From positions 1-60,662 of the forward strand of contig NZ_AUJR01000035.1 in assembly GCF_000424325.1 (NCBI RefSeq): 60,662 nucleotides of DNA. The letters run 5' to 3'. Below the pieces are notes generated by a model. That model was given only the letters and a program-made list of their open reading frames with translations. It was not told where the DNA came from and searched no databases. A program made the translations under genes and the position numbers. The DNA comes from [Clostridium] clostridioforme AGR2157. GTDB lineage: Bacteria > Bacillota > Clostridia > Lachnospirales > Lachnospiraceae. Below, piece by piece: positions 17,601 through 25,383 of this stretch (positions are counted from its first letter, which is position 1; the number at the start of each line of letters is the position of its first letter).

Positions 17601-20600
17601 CCCAGCTGAAGGAGCTGCTGACCCCGGAGGAATACGCTGCTGCCAGAGGTTCCACCCTCAACGCGCACTACACCAGCCCTACGGTCATCAAAGCGATTTA
17701 CGAGGCTGTGGGCCGCATGGGATTTGAGACCGGCAACATCCTGGAGCCGTCCTGTGGTGTAGGCAATTTCTTCGGTATGTTTCCGGAGGAAATGCGAAAC
17801 AGCCGTCTTTATGGCGTGGAGCTGGATTCCATCAGCGGGCGGATTGCCCAGCAGCTCTACCCCAAGGCCGACATCACCGTGGCAGGGTTTGAGACCACCG
17901 ACAGGCGGGATTTCTATGATCTGGCGGTGGGTAATGTTCCGTTTGGCCAGTATCAGGTTCGGGATAAAGCCTATGACAAGCTGAATTTCAGCATTCATAA
18001 CTACTTTTTTGCCAAGGCGTTGGACCAGGTGCGTCCCGGTGGCGTGGTGGCCTTTGTCACCAGCCGCTATACGATGGACGCCAAAGATTCCACCGTGCGC
18101 CGGTATCTGGCCCAGCGCGCCGAGCTGCTGGGGGCTATCCGTCTGCCCAACAATGCGTTCAAGGCCAATGCCGGGACCGAGGTTGTATCGGACATCATCT
18201 TCCTCCAAAAGCGAGATCGCCCGCTGGACATCGTGCCGGAGTGGACGCAGACCGGACAGACCGAGGACGGCTTTGCCATCAACCGCTATTTCCTGGACCA
18301 CCCGGAAATGGTGCTGGGCCGACAGGAGCCGGAAAGCACCGCACACGGCATGGACTACACCGTGAACCCCATCGAGGGCCTGGAGCTGGCCGATCAGCTG
18401 CATGATGCCGTGAAGTACATTCGCGGCACCTACCAGGAGGCCGAGCTGCCGGAGCTGGGCGAAGGCGAAGCCATCGACACCTCTATCCCCGCTGACCCCA
18501 ATGTGAAGAACTACTCCTATACCGTGGTGGACGGAGCTGTGTATTTCCGGGAGAACAGCCGCATGGTGCGCCCCGATCTCAACGCCACCGCCGAGGCCCG
18601 CATTAAAGGCATGGTGAGGCTGCGGGATTGTGTCCAGGAACTGATCGACCTGCAAATGGACGCAGCTACACCGGACAGCGACATTCGTGAGAAACAGGTG
18701 GAGCTGAACCAGCTCTATGACGATTTTTCCACCAAGCACGGCCTTATCAATGACCGGGCAAACCGGCTGGCCTTTGCTGATGATTCCAGCTACTATCTGC
18801 TCTGCGCGCTGGAAGTCATTGACGAGAATGGCCAACTGAAGCACAAAGCAGATATGTTCACAAAGCGCACCATCAAGCCCCATGAGGCGGTGACTTCCGT
18901 GGACACCGCAAGCGAAGCTCTGGCCGTATCCATCGCGGAAAAGGCCCGTGTGGACATGGAGTATATGGAACAACTCACCGGCAAGACCATTGACGAGCTG
19001 GCCGCCGAGCTGCAAGGCGTGATCTTCCGTCTGCCTGGGCCTGTGCCGGAGGGAGAACGGCCCACCTATGTGACCGCCGACGAATACCTTTCCGGCAATG
19101 TTCGGCGCAAGCTCCGTCAGGCACAGCGAGCCGCACAGCAGGACCCGGCCTTTGCCATCAATGTGGAGGCCCTGACCGCCGCCCAGCCCAAAGACCTGGA
19201 CGCTTCGGAGATCGAGGTGCGCCTGGGCGCTACCTGGATTGACAAGAAGTACATCCAGCAGTTCATGTATGAGACTTTCAACACCCCGAACTACCTTCAA
19301 CGCGCCATCCAGGTCAACTATACCTCCTATACCGCCGAGTGGCAGATCACGGGCAAAAGCTCTGTCTCCGAAAACAATGTGGCGGCCTACACCACTTACG
19401 GAACCAGCCGTGCCAACGCCTACAAGATTCTGGAGGACAGCCTGAATCTGCGGGATGTCCGCATTTACGACACCGTGGAGGACGCAGACGGCAAGGAACG
19501 CCGGGTGCTGAACGCCAAGGAGACCACTCTGGCCGCCCAAAAGCAGCAGGCCATCCGGGACGCTTTCCGTGATTGGATTTGGAGGGACCCGGAGCGCCGC
19601 CAGACCCTGGTGCGCCAGTACAACGAGGAAATGAACTCCACCCGGCCCCGTGAATACGACGGGTCCCACATCACCTTTGGCGGCATGAACCCGTCCATTA
19701 CCCTGCGGGATCACCAGCTGGGTGCTATTGCTCATGTGCTGTATGGCGGCAATACACTATTGGCACACGAGGTAGGCGCTGGCAAAACCTTTGAGATGGT
19801 GGCCGCTGCGATGGAATCCAAGCGCCTGGGGCTATGCCAGAAGTCCCTCTTTGTGGTGCCGAACCACCTGACAGAACAGTGGGCATCGGAGTTTCTGCGG
19901 CTTTATCCCTCTGCAAAAATCCTGGTCACGACCCGCAAGGATTTTGAGACCCACAACCGCAAAAAATTCTGTGCCAGAATTGCCACCGGAGACTACGATG
20001 CCGTTATCATCGGACATTCGCAGTTTGAAAAAATCCCCATCAGCCGGGAGCGCCAGGAACGGCTCCTCTACGAGCAGATCGACGAGATCACCGAGGGTAT
20101 TGCTGAGGTGCAGGCCAGCGGCGGTGAGCGTTTCACGGTCAAACAGCTGGAACGGACCCGCAAATCCCTGGAGGCCAGACTGGAAAAGCTCCAGGCTGAG
20201 AGCCGCAAGGACGATGTGGTGACTTTTGAGCAGCTTGGCGTGGACAGGTTATTTGTCGATGAAGCTCATAACTACAAAAATTTGTTCCTTTACACAAAAA
20301 TGAGGAATGTGGCGGGCCTCTCCACCAGCGATGCCCAAAAGTCCAGCGATATGTTCGCCAAGTGTCGCTACATGGACGAGATCACCGGCAGCCGAGGGGT
20401 TATCTTTGCCACCGGCACCCCGGTCAGCAACTCCATGACCGAGCTTTACACCATGCAGCGGTATCTCCAGTATGACCGCTTGCAGGAACTGAGTATGACC
20501 CACTTTGACTGCTGGGCGTCGCGCTTTGGTGAAACGACGACGGCGCTGGAGCTGGCACCGGAAGGCACCGGCTACCGGGCGCGCACCCGCTTCTCCAAGT

Positions 20601-22300
20601 TTTTCAATCTCCCGGAGCTGATGAACCTGTTCAAAGAGGTGGCGGACATTAAAACCGCCGATCAGCTTCATCTGCCCACCCCGGAGGTAGAATACCACAA
20701 CATCGTGGCCCAGCCCACCGAGCAGCAGCAGGAAATGGTGAAGGCGCTATCCGAGCGTGCTTCCCTGGTACACAGCGGCACGGTGGACCCCTCCCAGGAC
20801 AATATGCTCAAGATCACCAGCGATGGCCGCAAGCTGGGCCTGGACCAGCGCATTATCAATCAGGCGCTGCCGGACGAACCCGGCACCAAGGTCAACCAAT
20901 GTGTCGCAAACATCATGCAGATCTGGCGAGACGGCGAGGCTGACAAGCTGACCCAGCTGGTGTTCTGCGATATTTCCACGCCCCAGGCGGCCCCTTCCAA
21001 AAAGGCAGCCAAGGCGCTGGACAACCCCACGCTCCATGCGCTGGAACAGGCTGTGCCGCTGGAAGAGCCGGAGCCGGTCTTTACCATCTACGAGGACATC
21101 CGGCAAAAGCTCATCGCCCAGGGGATGCCCGCCGATCAAATTGCCTTTATCCATGAGGCCAACACCGAAGTGAGGAAAAAGGAACTGTTCGCCAAGGTCC
21201 GCACCGGCCAGGTGCGTGTCCTGCTGGGCAGCACCGCCAAGATGGGCGCTGGCACCAATGTGCAGGACCGGCTTGTGGCGCTCCATGACCTGGACTGCTC
21301 GTGGCGGCCGGGAGACCTTGCCCAGCGCAAGGGCCGTATCGAGCGCCAGGGCAACCAAAATCCCCTGGTCCATGTGTACCGCTATGTGACTGAGGGAACC
21401 TTTGACGCCTATTTGTGGCAGACAGTGGAGAACAAACAGAAATTCATCAGCCAGATTATGACTTCCAAATCGCCGGTGAGAAGCTGCGACGATGTGGACG
21501 AAACGGCATTGTCCTTTGCCGAGATCAAGGCCCTGTGCGCCGGAGACCCCCGTATCAAGGAGCGCATGGACCTGGATGTGGAGGTCTCCAAGCTGAAGCT
21601 GATGAAAGCCGACCACCAGAGCAAGCAGTATCGTCTGGAGGACCAGCTGCTGAAATACTTCCCGGAGGAAATCGAAAAGCACAAGGGCTTTATCCAGGGG
21701 TTTGAGGCAGACCTGGAGACCCTGGCCGCCCATCCTCACCCGGAGGATGGCTTTGCCGGGATGGAGATCCGGGGCGATGTGCTGACCGACAAAGAAAACG
21801 CCGGTGCAGCCCTGCTGGACGCCTGTAAGGAGGTCAAAGGCTCCGAACCGGTGCAGATCGGCAGTTACCGGGGCTTTACTATGTCCGTGGAGTTTTCCGC
21901 TTGGAAACAGGAATATACGCTCCTGTTGAAAGGCCAGATGACCCACCGGGCAAGCCTCGGCACAGACCCACGCGGCAACCTGACCCGCATTGACAATGCG
22001 CTCTCTCAAATGCCCCAGCGCCTGGAGGCGACCAAGGCCCAGCTGGACAATCTGTACCAGCAGCAGGCCGCCGCCAAGGAGGAAGTTGGCAAGCCTTTCT
22101 CTTATGAGGATGATCTGCGGGTAAAGTCCGCCCGTCTGGTGGAGCTGGACACGCTTCTGAATCTGGACGGCAAGGGCCGCTCTCAGCCGGAGTCCGTGAT
22201 TGCCAAGAGCGCACGGCCCTCGGTGCTGGACAGCTTGAAGCGTCCGGTGCCGCCCCGCAGCCCCGAAAAGAAACCGAAACAGCATGAGGAGGTGCGATAA
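14684..22300 (+). CDS. Giant N6-adenine methylase/SNF2-like helicase with ArdC- and MutS-I-like regions
   Basis: 2538 residues. Residues 1-250 resemble ArdC-like domains (PFHEQMMIYAQRPDATACA). Residues 257-376 are a Pro/Arg/Gly-rich linker that overlaps tnpV in another frame. Around 406-505 lies a MutS-I-like module (DMVLYQMGDFFEIYGEDA). A methylase domain has LEPSCGVGNF near 1019 and NVPFG, a variant NPPF motif, near 1085. The SNF2-type helicase has HEVGAGKT (about 1695), VDEAHNYKN (about 1859), ATGTPVSNSM and a C-terminal QRKGRIERQGNQ motif. Related proteins are common in conjugative elements and resemble phage P1 DarB-like anti-restriction factors. ATG 14684 is preferred over 14663 because the GGGAGG site lies between them. 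Confidence 0.88.
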   Translation: MPSKAEFYRQMAEQVSTRLVGSWKEWTAFLTTAARLYKYPFHEQMMIYAQRPDATACAEYDLWNEKMGRYVRRGSKGIALVDDSGDRPRLRYVFDISDTGTREHSRTPWLWQLEEQHIGPVSAMLERNYGVAGDDLAQQLTDVAGKLASEYWDEHQQDFRYIVDGSFLEEYDELNIEVQFKSAATVSIAYALMSRCGLDTEQYFQHEDFMPIFDFNTPATVGALGAAVSQMNQQVLRQIGVTIQNYEREQLAERSVTHGEQPDLHEERRLPDSRPEPERTAGEAPGQVRQDAESVPEGTPAPDLQPAAADREAVPAPHRDRRDGEQPSGADDAPAGGVGGRDGGAESPRSDALGGSDEHLQGPSGGDFDGGAYQQLTLNLFLSEAEQIQRIDEAENVKTSSAFSFAQEQPQPDPAVWEYNGVKERHPDDMVLYQMGDFFEIYGEDAKEAAPELGLQLVSRAIPGGGRVEMCGFPANRLEQYLEQLRAKHDVTVSATLEGSTQRREYSVLSIDHEAEQDINAHEAEYGADGFRAFRDEEAIQAATLRELHEQYKPIVLEAVTQDTRYRNACGHSDYENAVIEGNAAIRRAVLGSSNMGLLRLYSDTPEFRQRLHREVIDETYPKLHELLRPLSDNDIDRAIQEWNGKIESKHAVVRYMRDHAREKDTAAWLAHEFDGGDGKTPFAVRPESPEGTVLPWPKVQRRIAQLIKEDRFYTEAEQDRFDNIDPIAIRDALAERGIVNGELVDEEKLDNDPFIQRVMADVEQIAAEEQEQSNQPLSDAEYARKNLIPGKTTFALDGRTFQISKLEPDIGRVELQDVTFANAVGFPIFRVEPISVIRQHLEQELEPPTPAAQPEKTLDEVLDEHPVSIQVNGEWQTFPNVKAAEKASYEEYKANLRRTAENFRITDDHLGEGGPKAKFQANVEAIKLLKYLEETTGQATPEQQKILSRYVGWGGLADAFDPDKESWSKEYAQLKELLTPEEYAAARGSTLNAHYTSPTVIKAIYEAVGRMGFETGNILEPSCGVGNFFGMFPEEMRNSRLYGVELDSISGRIAQQLYPKADITVAGFETTDRRDFYDLAVGNVPFGQYQVRDKAYDKLNFSIHNYFFAKALDQVRPGGVVAFVTSRYTMDAKDSTVRRYLAQRAELLGAIRLPNNAFKANAGTEVVSDIIFLQKRDRPLDIVPEWTQTGQTEDGFAINRYFLDHPEMVLGRQEPESTAHGMDYTVNPIEGLELADQLHDAVKYIRGTYQEAELPELGEGEAIDTSIPADPNVKNYSYTVVDGAVYFRENSRMVRPDLNATAEARIKGMVRLRDCVQELIDLQMDAATPDSDIREKQVELNQLYDDFSTKHGLINDRANRLAFADDSSYYLLCALEVIDENGQLKHKADMFTKRTIKPHEAVTSVDTASEALAVSIAEKARVDMEYMEQLTGKTIDELAAELQGVIFRLPGPVPEGERPTYVTADEYLSGNVRRKLRQAQRAAQQDPAFAINVEALTAAQPKDLDASEIEVRLGATWIDKKYIQQFMYETFNTPNYLQRAIQVNYTSYTAEWQITGKSSVSENNVAAYTTYGTSRANAYKILEDSLNLRDVRIYDTVEDADGKERRVLNAKETTLAAQKQQAIRDAFRDWIWRDPERRQTLVRQYNEEMNSTRPREYDGSHITFGGMNPSITLRDHQLGAIAHVLYGGNTLLAHEVGAGKTFEMVAAAMESKRLGLCQKSLFVVPNHLTEQWASEFLRLYPSAKILVTTRKDFETHNRKKFCARIATGDYDAVIIGHSQFEKIPISRERQERLLYEQIDEITEGIAEVQASGGERFTVKQLERTRKSLEARLEKLQAESRKDDVVTFEQLGVDRLFVDEAHNYKNLFLYTKMRNVAGLSTSDAQKSSDMFAKCRYMDEITGSRGVIFATGTPVSNSMTELYTMQRYLQYDRLQELSMTHFDCWASRFGETTTALELAPEGTGYRARTRFSKFFNLPELMNLFKEVADIKTADQLHLPTPEVEYHNIVAQPTEQQQEMVKALSERASLVHSGTVDPSQDNMLKITSDGRKLGLDQRIINQALPDEPGTKVNQCVANIMQIWRDGEADKLTQLVFCDISTPQAAPSKKAAKALDNPTLHALEQAVPLEEPEPVFTIYEDIRQKLIAQGMPADQIAFIHEANTEVRKKELFAKVRTGQVRVLLGSTAKMGAGTNVQDRLVALHDLDCSWRPGDLAQRKGRIERQGNQNPLVHVYRYVTEGTFDAYLWQTVENKQKFISQIMTSKSPVRSCDDVDETALSFAEIKALCAGDPRIKERMDLDVEVSKLKLMKADHQSKQYRLEDQLLKYFPEEIEKHKGFIQGFEADLETLAAHPHPEDGFAGMEIRGDVLTDKENAGAALLDACKEVKGSEPVQIGSYRGFTMSVEFSAWKQEYTLLLKGQMTHRASLGTDPRGNLTRIDNALSQMPQRLEATKAQLDNLYQQQAAAKEEVGKPFSYEDDLRVKSARLVELDTLLNLDGKGRSQPESVIAKSARPSVLDSLKRPVPPRSPEKKPKQHEEVR
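15456..15812 (+). CDS. tnpV: TnpV family protein, nested in another frame of the helicase gene
   Basis: 118 residues, starting ATG 15456 after AAAGGAG. The protein has the TnpV pattern: TYTRNGDYLIPDL, then GKYGRMRKAYLKEHRP, then MRWVGLMNTCKAQVEEI. It lies wholly within the methylase-helicase gene in a different frame, where the helicase reads as a low-complexity linker. Its own frame uses GC-rich codons such as ctg, aag, gag and ctc, like a principal coding frame. TnpV is a small protein of unknown function named from transposons of the Tn4451/Tn1549 group. Both frames appear to be used. Confidence 0.8.
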   Translation: MENNLTYTRNGDYLIPDLSLSEQPEKPLGKYGRMRKAYLKEHRPLIYNQLLLTEKLYPHLIEIDETANSRLEQMMPQLAESAGATEELKARDPMRWVGLMNTCKAQVEEILMAELINS

Positions 22301-22301
22301 C

Positions 22302-23366
22302 ATGAATACCAACGATCTGAATACGGCCCTCTATGAGAAGATGGCCGCTGAACAGGACAAATACCGGGACTGGCTGAAAAGCCAGCCCCCGGCAGAGGTC
22401 CTGAACCATGCCTATGAGTACACTGTTCGGGAGGACATCGTGATGGCGATGGAGCAGCTGGAGCTGACCGACGCCCAGGCCCAGGCCCTCTTGGATTCGC
22501 CCACACCGCTGGCCGATGTGTACCGTCACTTTGAGAAGCTGGAGACCGGCTACATGGATGTGATCCGGGACAGCATTGAGAACCGGGCCGATGATGCTTG
22601 CAAGGCCCAGGCGGAGCTGCGGAAAGCCGCCATTTACCCTCACTCTGCTGTGTATGCGAAAGAGCATGGGGAGCTGGAACAGTACCGGGCTTCCAATAAC
22701 GCCAATCTCCAATGCAAGGAGGCCATTGAAGCAGCGGTGCGGGAACACTTCGACGGGATGTATCTCAGTCACGATGCCGCCAAGGGTGTAATTGAGACCT
22801 ACGGCATGGACCGGGTCATGCTGGTCCTTGCCAACACCGTCCAGCTCCAGGACTGGGATGGGCGCTACTCGCCCCGCAACAAGGAATGGGCAAAGACCAT
22901 CCCCAACTACAACTCCGATACCGTCCGGTGTGGGTATGCCCTGAACAGCCACCCTGCTGTTTTGAACGGGTTTATTGATCTGGTGCGCGAGGAACATCTG
23001 CGCCGCCAACCCTTGACGGCAGGGGACATCCAGGCAGAGGCAGAACGGATTTTGCGGGAGCTGCGCGCACCGGATATGCCGAACAGCCCCCACGGGACCC
23101 ATTACATGGCCCGCATTTCCCCGGAGTTTCTGAATCGTGCCGGGAGCAAAGACCATGATCGGCTGATGAATCTCCTGCCGTTTCGCAGTCTGGCGTTTAC
23201 CGGTATGAAGGGACTTCCTGGGACCTATGCCACCATCCTGGCCAGCGAGGACCGCTCCAAGGAGCTGCGCCAGCCCCGGCCTTCTGTCCGGGAGCATTTG
23301 AAGCAGGAACCGAAACAGGCAGCCCCCAAAGCTCCGGGCCATAAGAAACGGGAGCCGGAACGGTGA
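22302..23366 (+). CDS. DUF3848/DUF3849 domain protein
   Basis: 354 residues. The N-terminal part (LNTALYEKMAAEQDKYRDWL, then HAYEYTVREDIVMAME) fits DUF3848; residues about 110-200 (YPHSAVYAKEHGELEQYRAS, then NTVQLQDWDGRYS) fit DUF3849. The C-terminal region is Pro/Lys-rich. ATG 22302 sits directly after the helicase stop with GAGGAGGTG upstream. It overlaps mobC by GTGA. These domains occur nearly only in Firmicutes conjugative elements; their function is unknown. Placement between the helicase and mobC suggests a link to DNA processing. Confidence 0.78.
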   Translation: MNTNDLNTALYEKMAAEQDKYRDWLKSQPPAEVLNHAYEYTVREDIVMAMEQLELTDAQAQALLDSPTPLADVYRHFEKLETGYMDVIRDSIENRADDACKAQAELRKAAIYPHSAVYAKEHGELEQYRASNNANLQCKEAIEAAVREHFDGMYLSHDAAKGVIETYGMDRVMLVLANTVQLQDWDGRYSPRNKEWAKTIPNYNSDTVRCGYALNSHPAVLNGFIDLVREEHLRRQPLTAGDIQAEAERILRELRAPDMPNSPHGTHYMARISPEFLNRAGSKDHDRLMNLLPFRSLAFTGMKGLPGTYATILASEDRSKELRQPRPSVREHLKQEPKQAAPKAPGHKKREPER

Positions 23367-23707
23367 GCGCCCCAAAGCGCAAACGGGAGGTCCAGGTGAA
23401 TTTTCGGGTCTCCCCGGAGGAGCTGGCGCTGATCGAGCAGAAAATGTCCCAACTTGGGACGAAGAACCGAGAAGCCTATCTGCGGAAGATGGCCCTGGAC
23501 GGTTATGTGGTGCAGCTGGACTTGCCGGAGCTGAAGGAGCTGGTGTCTCTGCTGCGCCGGAGCAGCAACAACCTGAACCAGCTCACCCGCCGAGTGCATG
23601 AGACCGGGCGTGTCTACGACGCTGACCTGGAGGATATAGCCCAGCGTCAGGAACAGCTATGGGAGGGCGTGAAGGAAATCCTGACCCAGCTCTCCAATCT
23701 ATCGTGA
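23363..23707 (+). CDS. mobC: MobC-like relaxosome accessory protein
   Basis: 114 residues beginning at GTG 23363, which overlaps the previous stop. The N-terminus (KREVQVNFRVSPEELALI) is a ribbon-helix-helix-like DNA-binding segment, followed by the MobC helix region (LLRRSSNNLNQLTRRVHETG). MobC proteins bind oriT and help the relaxase melt and nick DNA. It is followed by a strong intrinsic terminator, so it ends the long transfer operon. The relaxase is encoded about 1.7 kb further, after four small genes. Confidence 0.88.
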   Translation: MSAPKRKREVQVNFRVSPEELALIEQKMSQLGTKNREAYLRKMALDGYVVQLDLPELKELVSLLRRSSNNLNQLTRRVHETGRVYDADLEDIAQRQEQLWEGVKEILTQLSNLS

Positions 23708-23727
23708 CCGGGGTATATATCCCATCT

Positions 23728-23781
23728 GCGGAGGGAGGAACGGCGTTCTTTTCGCCGCGCCTCCCTCCGCTTTTTCTTTTT
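23728..23781 (+). terminator. Intrinsic terminator after mobC
   Basis: Perfect 11-bp arms GCGGAGGGAGG (23728-23738) and CCTCCCTCCGC (23760-23770), with an inner CGGCG/CGCCG stem, are followed by TTTTTCTTTTT. This is the strongest terminator in the first half of the window and closes the backbone operon. Confidence 0.9.
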
Positions 23782-23871
23782 GTCCGCATCCTTGCCTTTT
23801 GACAGGGCTTGCCGGATAATAAAGGCAGATAGCAAAATGTTCTCACATCTCACAAAGGAGTTGAGATACCG

Positions 23872-24183
23872 ATGTTGACCTTTGAAAAGGTTTTAGAGAT
23901 TTTCGAGGACTATCTGGCGCAGGATATGGAGCTGGAAGTCTACAAGAGCCGGTACGGATATGTCTGCGTGTCCTTCAACGGCTCGCCCCCGGACCCGCCC
24001 TATTGCGAGGGTGATGTGTGCCGGACCCCGGAGGAACTGTTTAACCATCTGCTGGTTGAGTACGAATCCTTTGCCTCCATTCAGCTGACAAAGGGACGCC
24101 GGGAAGAAAACGAGGCCGACGAGGAACAGGTCCGCCGTCTGTGCCAGAAGTATTTGGATCGTCGAGAGGAGGCCATGAAATGA
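23872..24183 (+). CDS. Conserved small acidic protein, unknown function
   Basis: 103 residues, rich in Glu/Asp, without membrane helices. It starts at ATG 23872 after AAAGGAG and overlaps the following gene by ATGA. The middle has a CVSFNGSPPDPPYCEGDVC segment with cysteines. No known domain is recognised. It forms a two-gene unit with the next membrane protein. Confidence 0.6.
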   Translation: MLTFEKVLEIFEDYLAQDMELEVYKSRYGYVCVSFNGSPPDPPYCEGDVCRTPEELFNHLLVEYESFASIQLTKGRREENEADEEQVRRLCQKYLDRREEAMK

Positions 24184-24479
24184 CCGTATTGAAGCTGATT
24201 ATGAAGATTGTGATTGCGCCGGTGATCCTGCTGCTCACCCTGGCCATCTGGATTTGCGTGGGGCTGGTCTATGTATCTGGCCTGGTGCTGGGGCTGCTCA
24301 GTACGGTGATCGCCCTGCTGGGCGTGGCCGTCCTGATGACATACTCCCCGCAGAACGGCCTTATTCTGTTGGTAATCGCGTTTCTCATAAGCCCCTTTGG
24401 GCTGCCGAAGCTGGCCTTTTGGCTGCTGGGCAAGGTGCAGGATTTGAAATATGCAATACAGGATTTGGTTTACGGTTAA
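24180..24479 (+). CDS. Small membrane protein (CD1845-like), unknown function
   Basis: 99 residues, almost entirely hydrophobic: two or three predicted helices (VILLLTLAIWICVGLVYVSG, then LGLLSTVIALLGVAVLM, then LILLVIAFLISPFGL). The start ATG 24180 overlaps the previous stop as ATGA with GAGGAGG upstream. Small membrane proteins of this sort accompany MobC/relaxase regions in clostridial elements; a role in the transfer apparatus or in entry exclusion is possible but not shown. Confidence 0.6.
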   Translation: MTVLKLIMKIVIAPVILLLTLAIWICVGLVYVSGLVLGLLSTVIALLGVAVLMTYSPQNGLILLVIAFLISPFGLPKLAFWLLGKVQDLKYAIQDLVYG

Positions 24480-24483
24480 AAAG

Positions 24484-24512
24484 ACACCCTCTCCCGTTGG
24501 TGGAGAGGGTGT
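24484..24512 (-). terminator. Terminator hairpin between the converging membrane-protein and XRE genes
   Basis: Arms ACACCCTCTCC (24484-24494) and GGAGAGGGTGT (24502-24512) are perfect. On the minus strand the hairpin is followed by CTTTTTAACC, so it mainly serves the XRE gene, and may also act on the plus strand. A second hairpin (24525-24555) lies between it and the XRE gene and overlaps the XRE stop codon. Confidence 0.7.
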
Positions 24513-24553
24513 TCGGCTTATGATAAGACCTCCGGCGAAGCTCGTCGGAGGTC

Positions 24554-24799
24554 TTATGGTTCCAGATTATCTTCTTTGAAAAGTGGCGAAGCAAAAAAGG
24601 TGTCTATTCCAATTCCCAGCCCCTGGCACATCTCATGGATGATCCGCAGCTTCACGGAATCGTAAGAACAGTTGATGATATTGCCGATGGTGGACTTGGG
24701 AACACCGCTTTTCATATACAGCTGATACTGCGTCATCTTACGCTCCTCCAGCAATTCTGAAAGGCGTCTGCTGACCGCCTGATTTAGCTTCAATCGCAC
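24554..24799 (-). CDS. XRE-family HTH regulator
   Basis: 81 residues: a single Cro/C1-type helix-turn-helix (RKMTQYQLYMKSGVPKSTIG) with a short C-terminus. The frame opens at GTG 24799; TTG 24793, giving MKLNQAVSRR, is an alternative, and the ribosome site is weak for either. It is divergent from the SLOG-domain gene. Two 19-bp direct repeats in the shared promoter region are probable operators. It likely represses itself and its divergent partner. Confidence 0.82.
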   Translation of the reverse strand: MRLKLNQAVSRRLSELLEERKMTQYQLYMKSGVPKSTIGNIINCSYDSVKLRIIHEMCQGLGIGIDTFFASPLFKEDNLEP

Positions 24800-24804
24800 T
24801 CACC

Positions 24805-24873
24805 GTCCCTGTCCCTGTACTAAAGTTATTATATGGGCAGGCGTGTGAAAATTAGTCCCTGTACCTGTACTAA
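24805..24873. promoter_or_regulatory. Pair of 19-bp direct repeats, candidate XRE operators
   Basis: GTCCCTGTCCCTGTACTAA (24805-24823) and GTCCCTGTACCTGTACTAA (24855-24873) match at 18 of 19 bases and are spaced 50 bp, about five helical turns. The second copy also forms an imperfect palindrome, TAGT-4-GTAC-4-ACTA. They occupy the divergent promoter region between the XRE and SLOG genes. Confidence 0.7.
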
Positions 24874-24912
24874 TGGCGCTATTTGCGCTATGATGGAATC
24901 AGGGGTGTTTTT

Positions 24913-25350
24913 ATGACTGTGACCTTTTGCGGTCATGCACAGATTTCGCAGAGCAAGAAAATTGAGCAATGGTTATGCGATGTTACGCAGAAACTGATTG
25001 AGCAAGGCGCGATTACCTTTTACCTGGGTGGCTATGGAGCTTTTGACAGCTTGGCAGCGTCTGTTCTGAGATCGCAGAAAAAGCGGTATCCACAGATTGA
25101 GCTGATTCTTGTCTTGGCCTATCTTAACACCGGGAGAGACACTTCCGGTTACGATAGCACGGTGTACCCACCGCTGGAGACTGTGCCGCGCCGTTTCGCA
25201 ATTTCGCATAGGAACCGCTGGATGGTAGAATCCGCTGATGTGGTAGTAGCGTATGTCCTCCATGATTGGGGTGGAGCTGCCACAACGCTGCGGTGCGCCA
25301 AACAGAAAAAGAAACAGATTATTTCATACCGTGACGAGATGGGCAGCTGA
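24913..25350 (+). CDS. SLOG-domain (DUF1273/YpsA-like) protein
   Basis: 145 residues. The Rossmann-like SLOG fold is suggested by FCGHAQIS near the start, the glycine-rich LGGYGAFDSLAASVL at about 40-54, and NRWMVESADVVVAYV with a following GGAATTLRCA segment. SLOG proteins bind nucleotides or nucleotide-derived ligands, and some act in phage defence or stress signalling. ATG 24913 is favoured over the upstream in-frame ATG 24883, which lies against the operator. The relaxase follows 33 bases later. Divergent from an XRE repressor. Function here is unknown. Confidence 0.75.
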   Translation: MTVTFCGHAQISQSKKIEQWLCDVTQKLIEQGAITFYLGGYGAFDSLAASVLRSQKKRYPQIELILVLAYLNTGRDTSGYDSTVYPPLETVPRRFAISHRNRWMVESADVVVAYVLHDWGGAATTLRCAKQKKKQIISYRDEMGS

Positions 25351-25383
25351 GGCTGCCCATTTTTTTGAAGGGAGGGAAACTTC

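Noticed and set aside
17189-19735. 848-codon open frame antisense to the methylase-helicase gene
   Set aside because: Mirror of a GC-rich gene with intact methylase motifs; no ribosome site or domain on the minus strand. The same holds for 10243-12603, 15815-17134, 20747-22312, 38383-39369 and 54516-55796.
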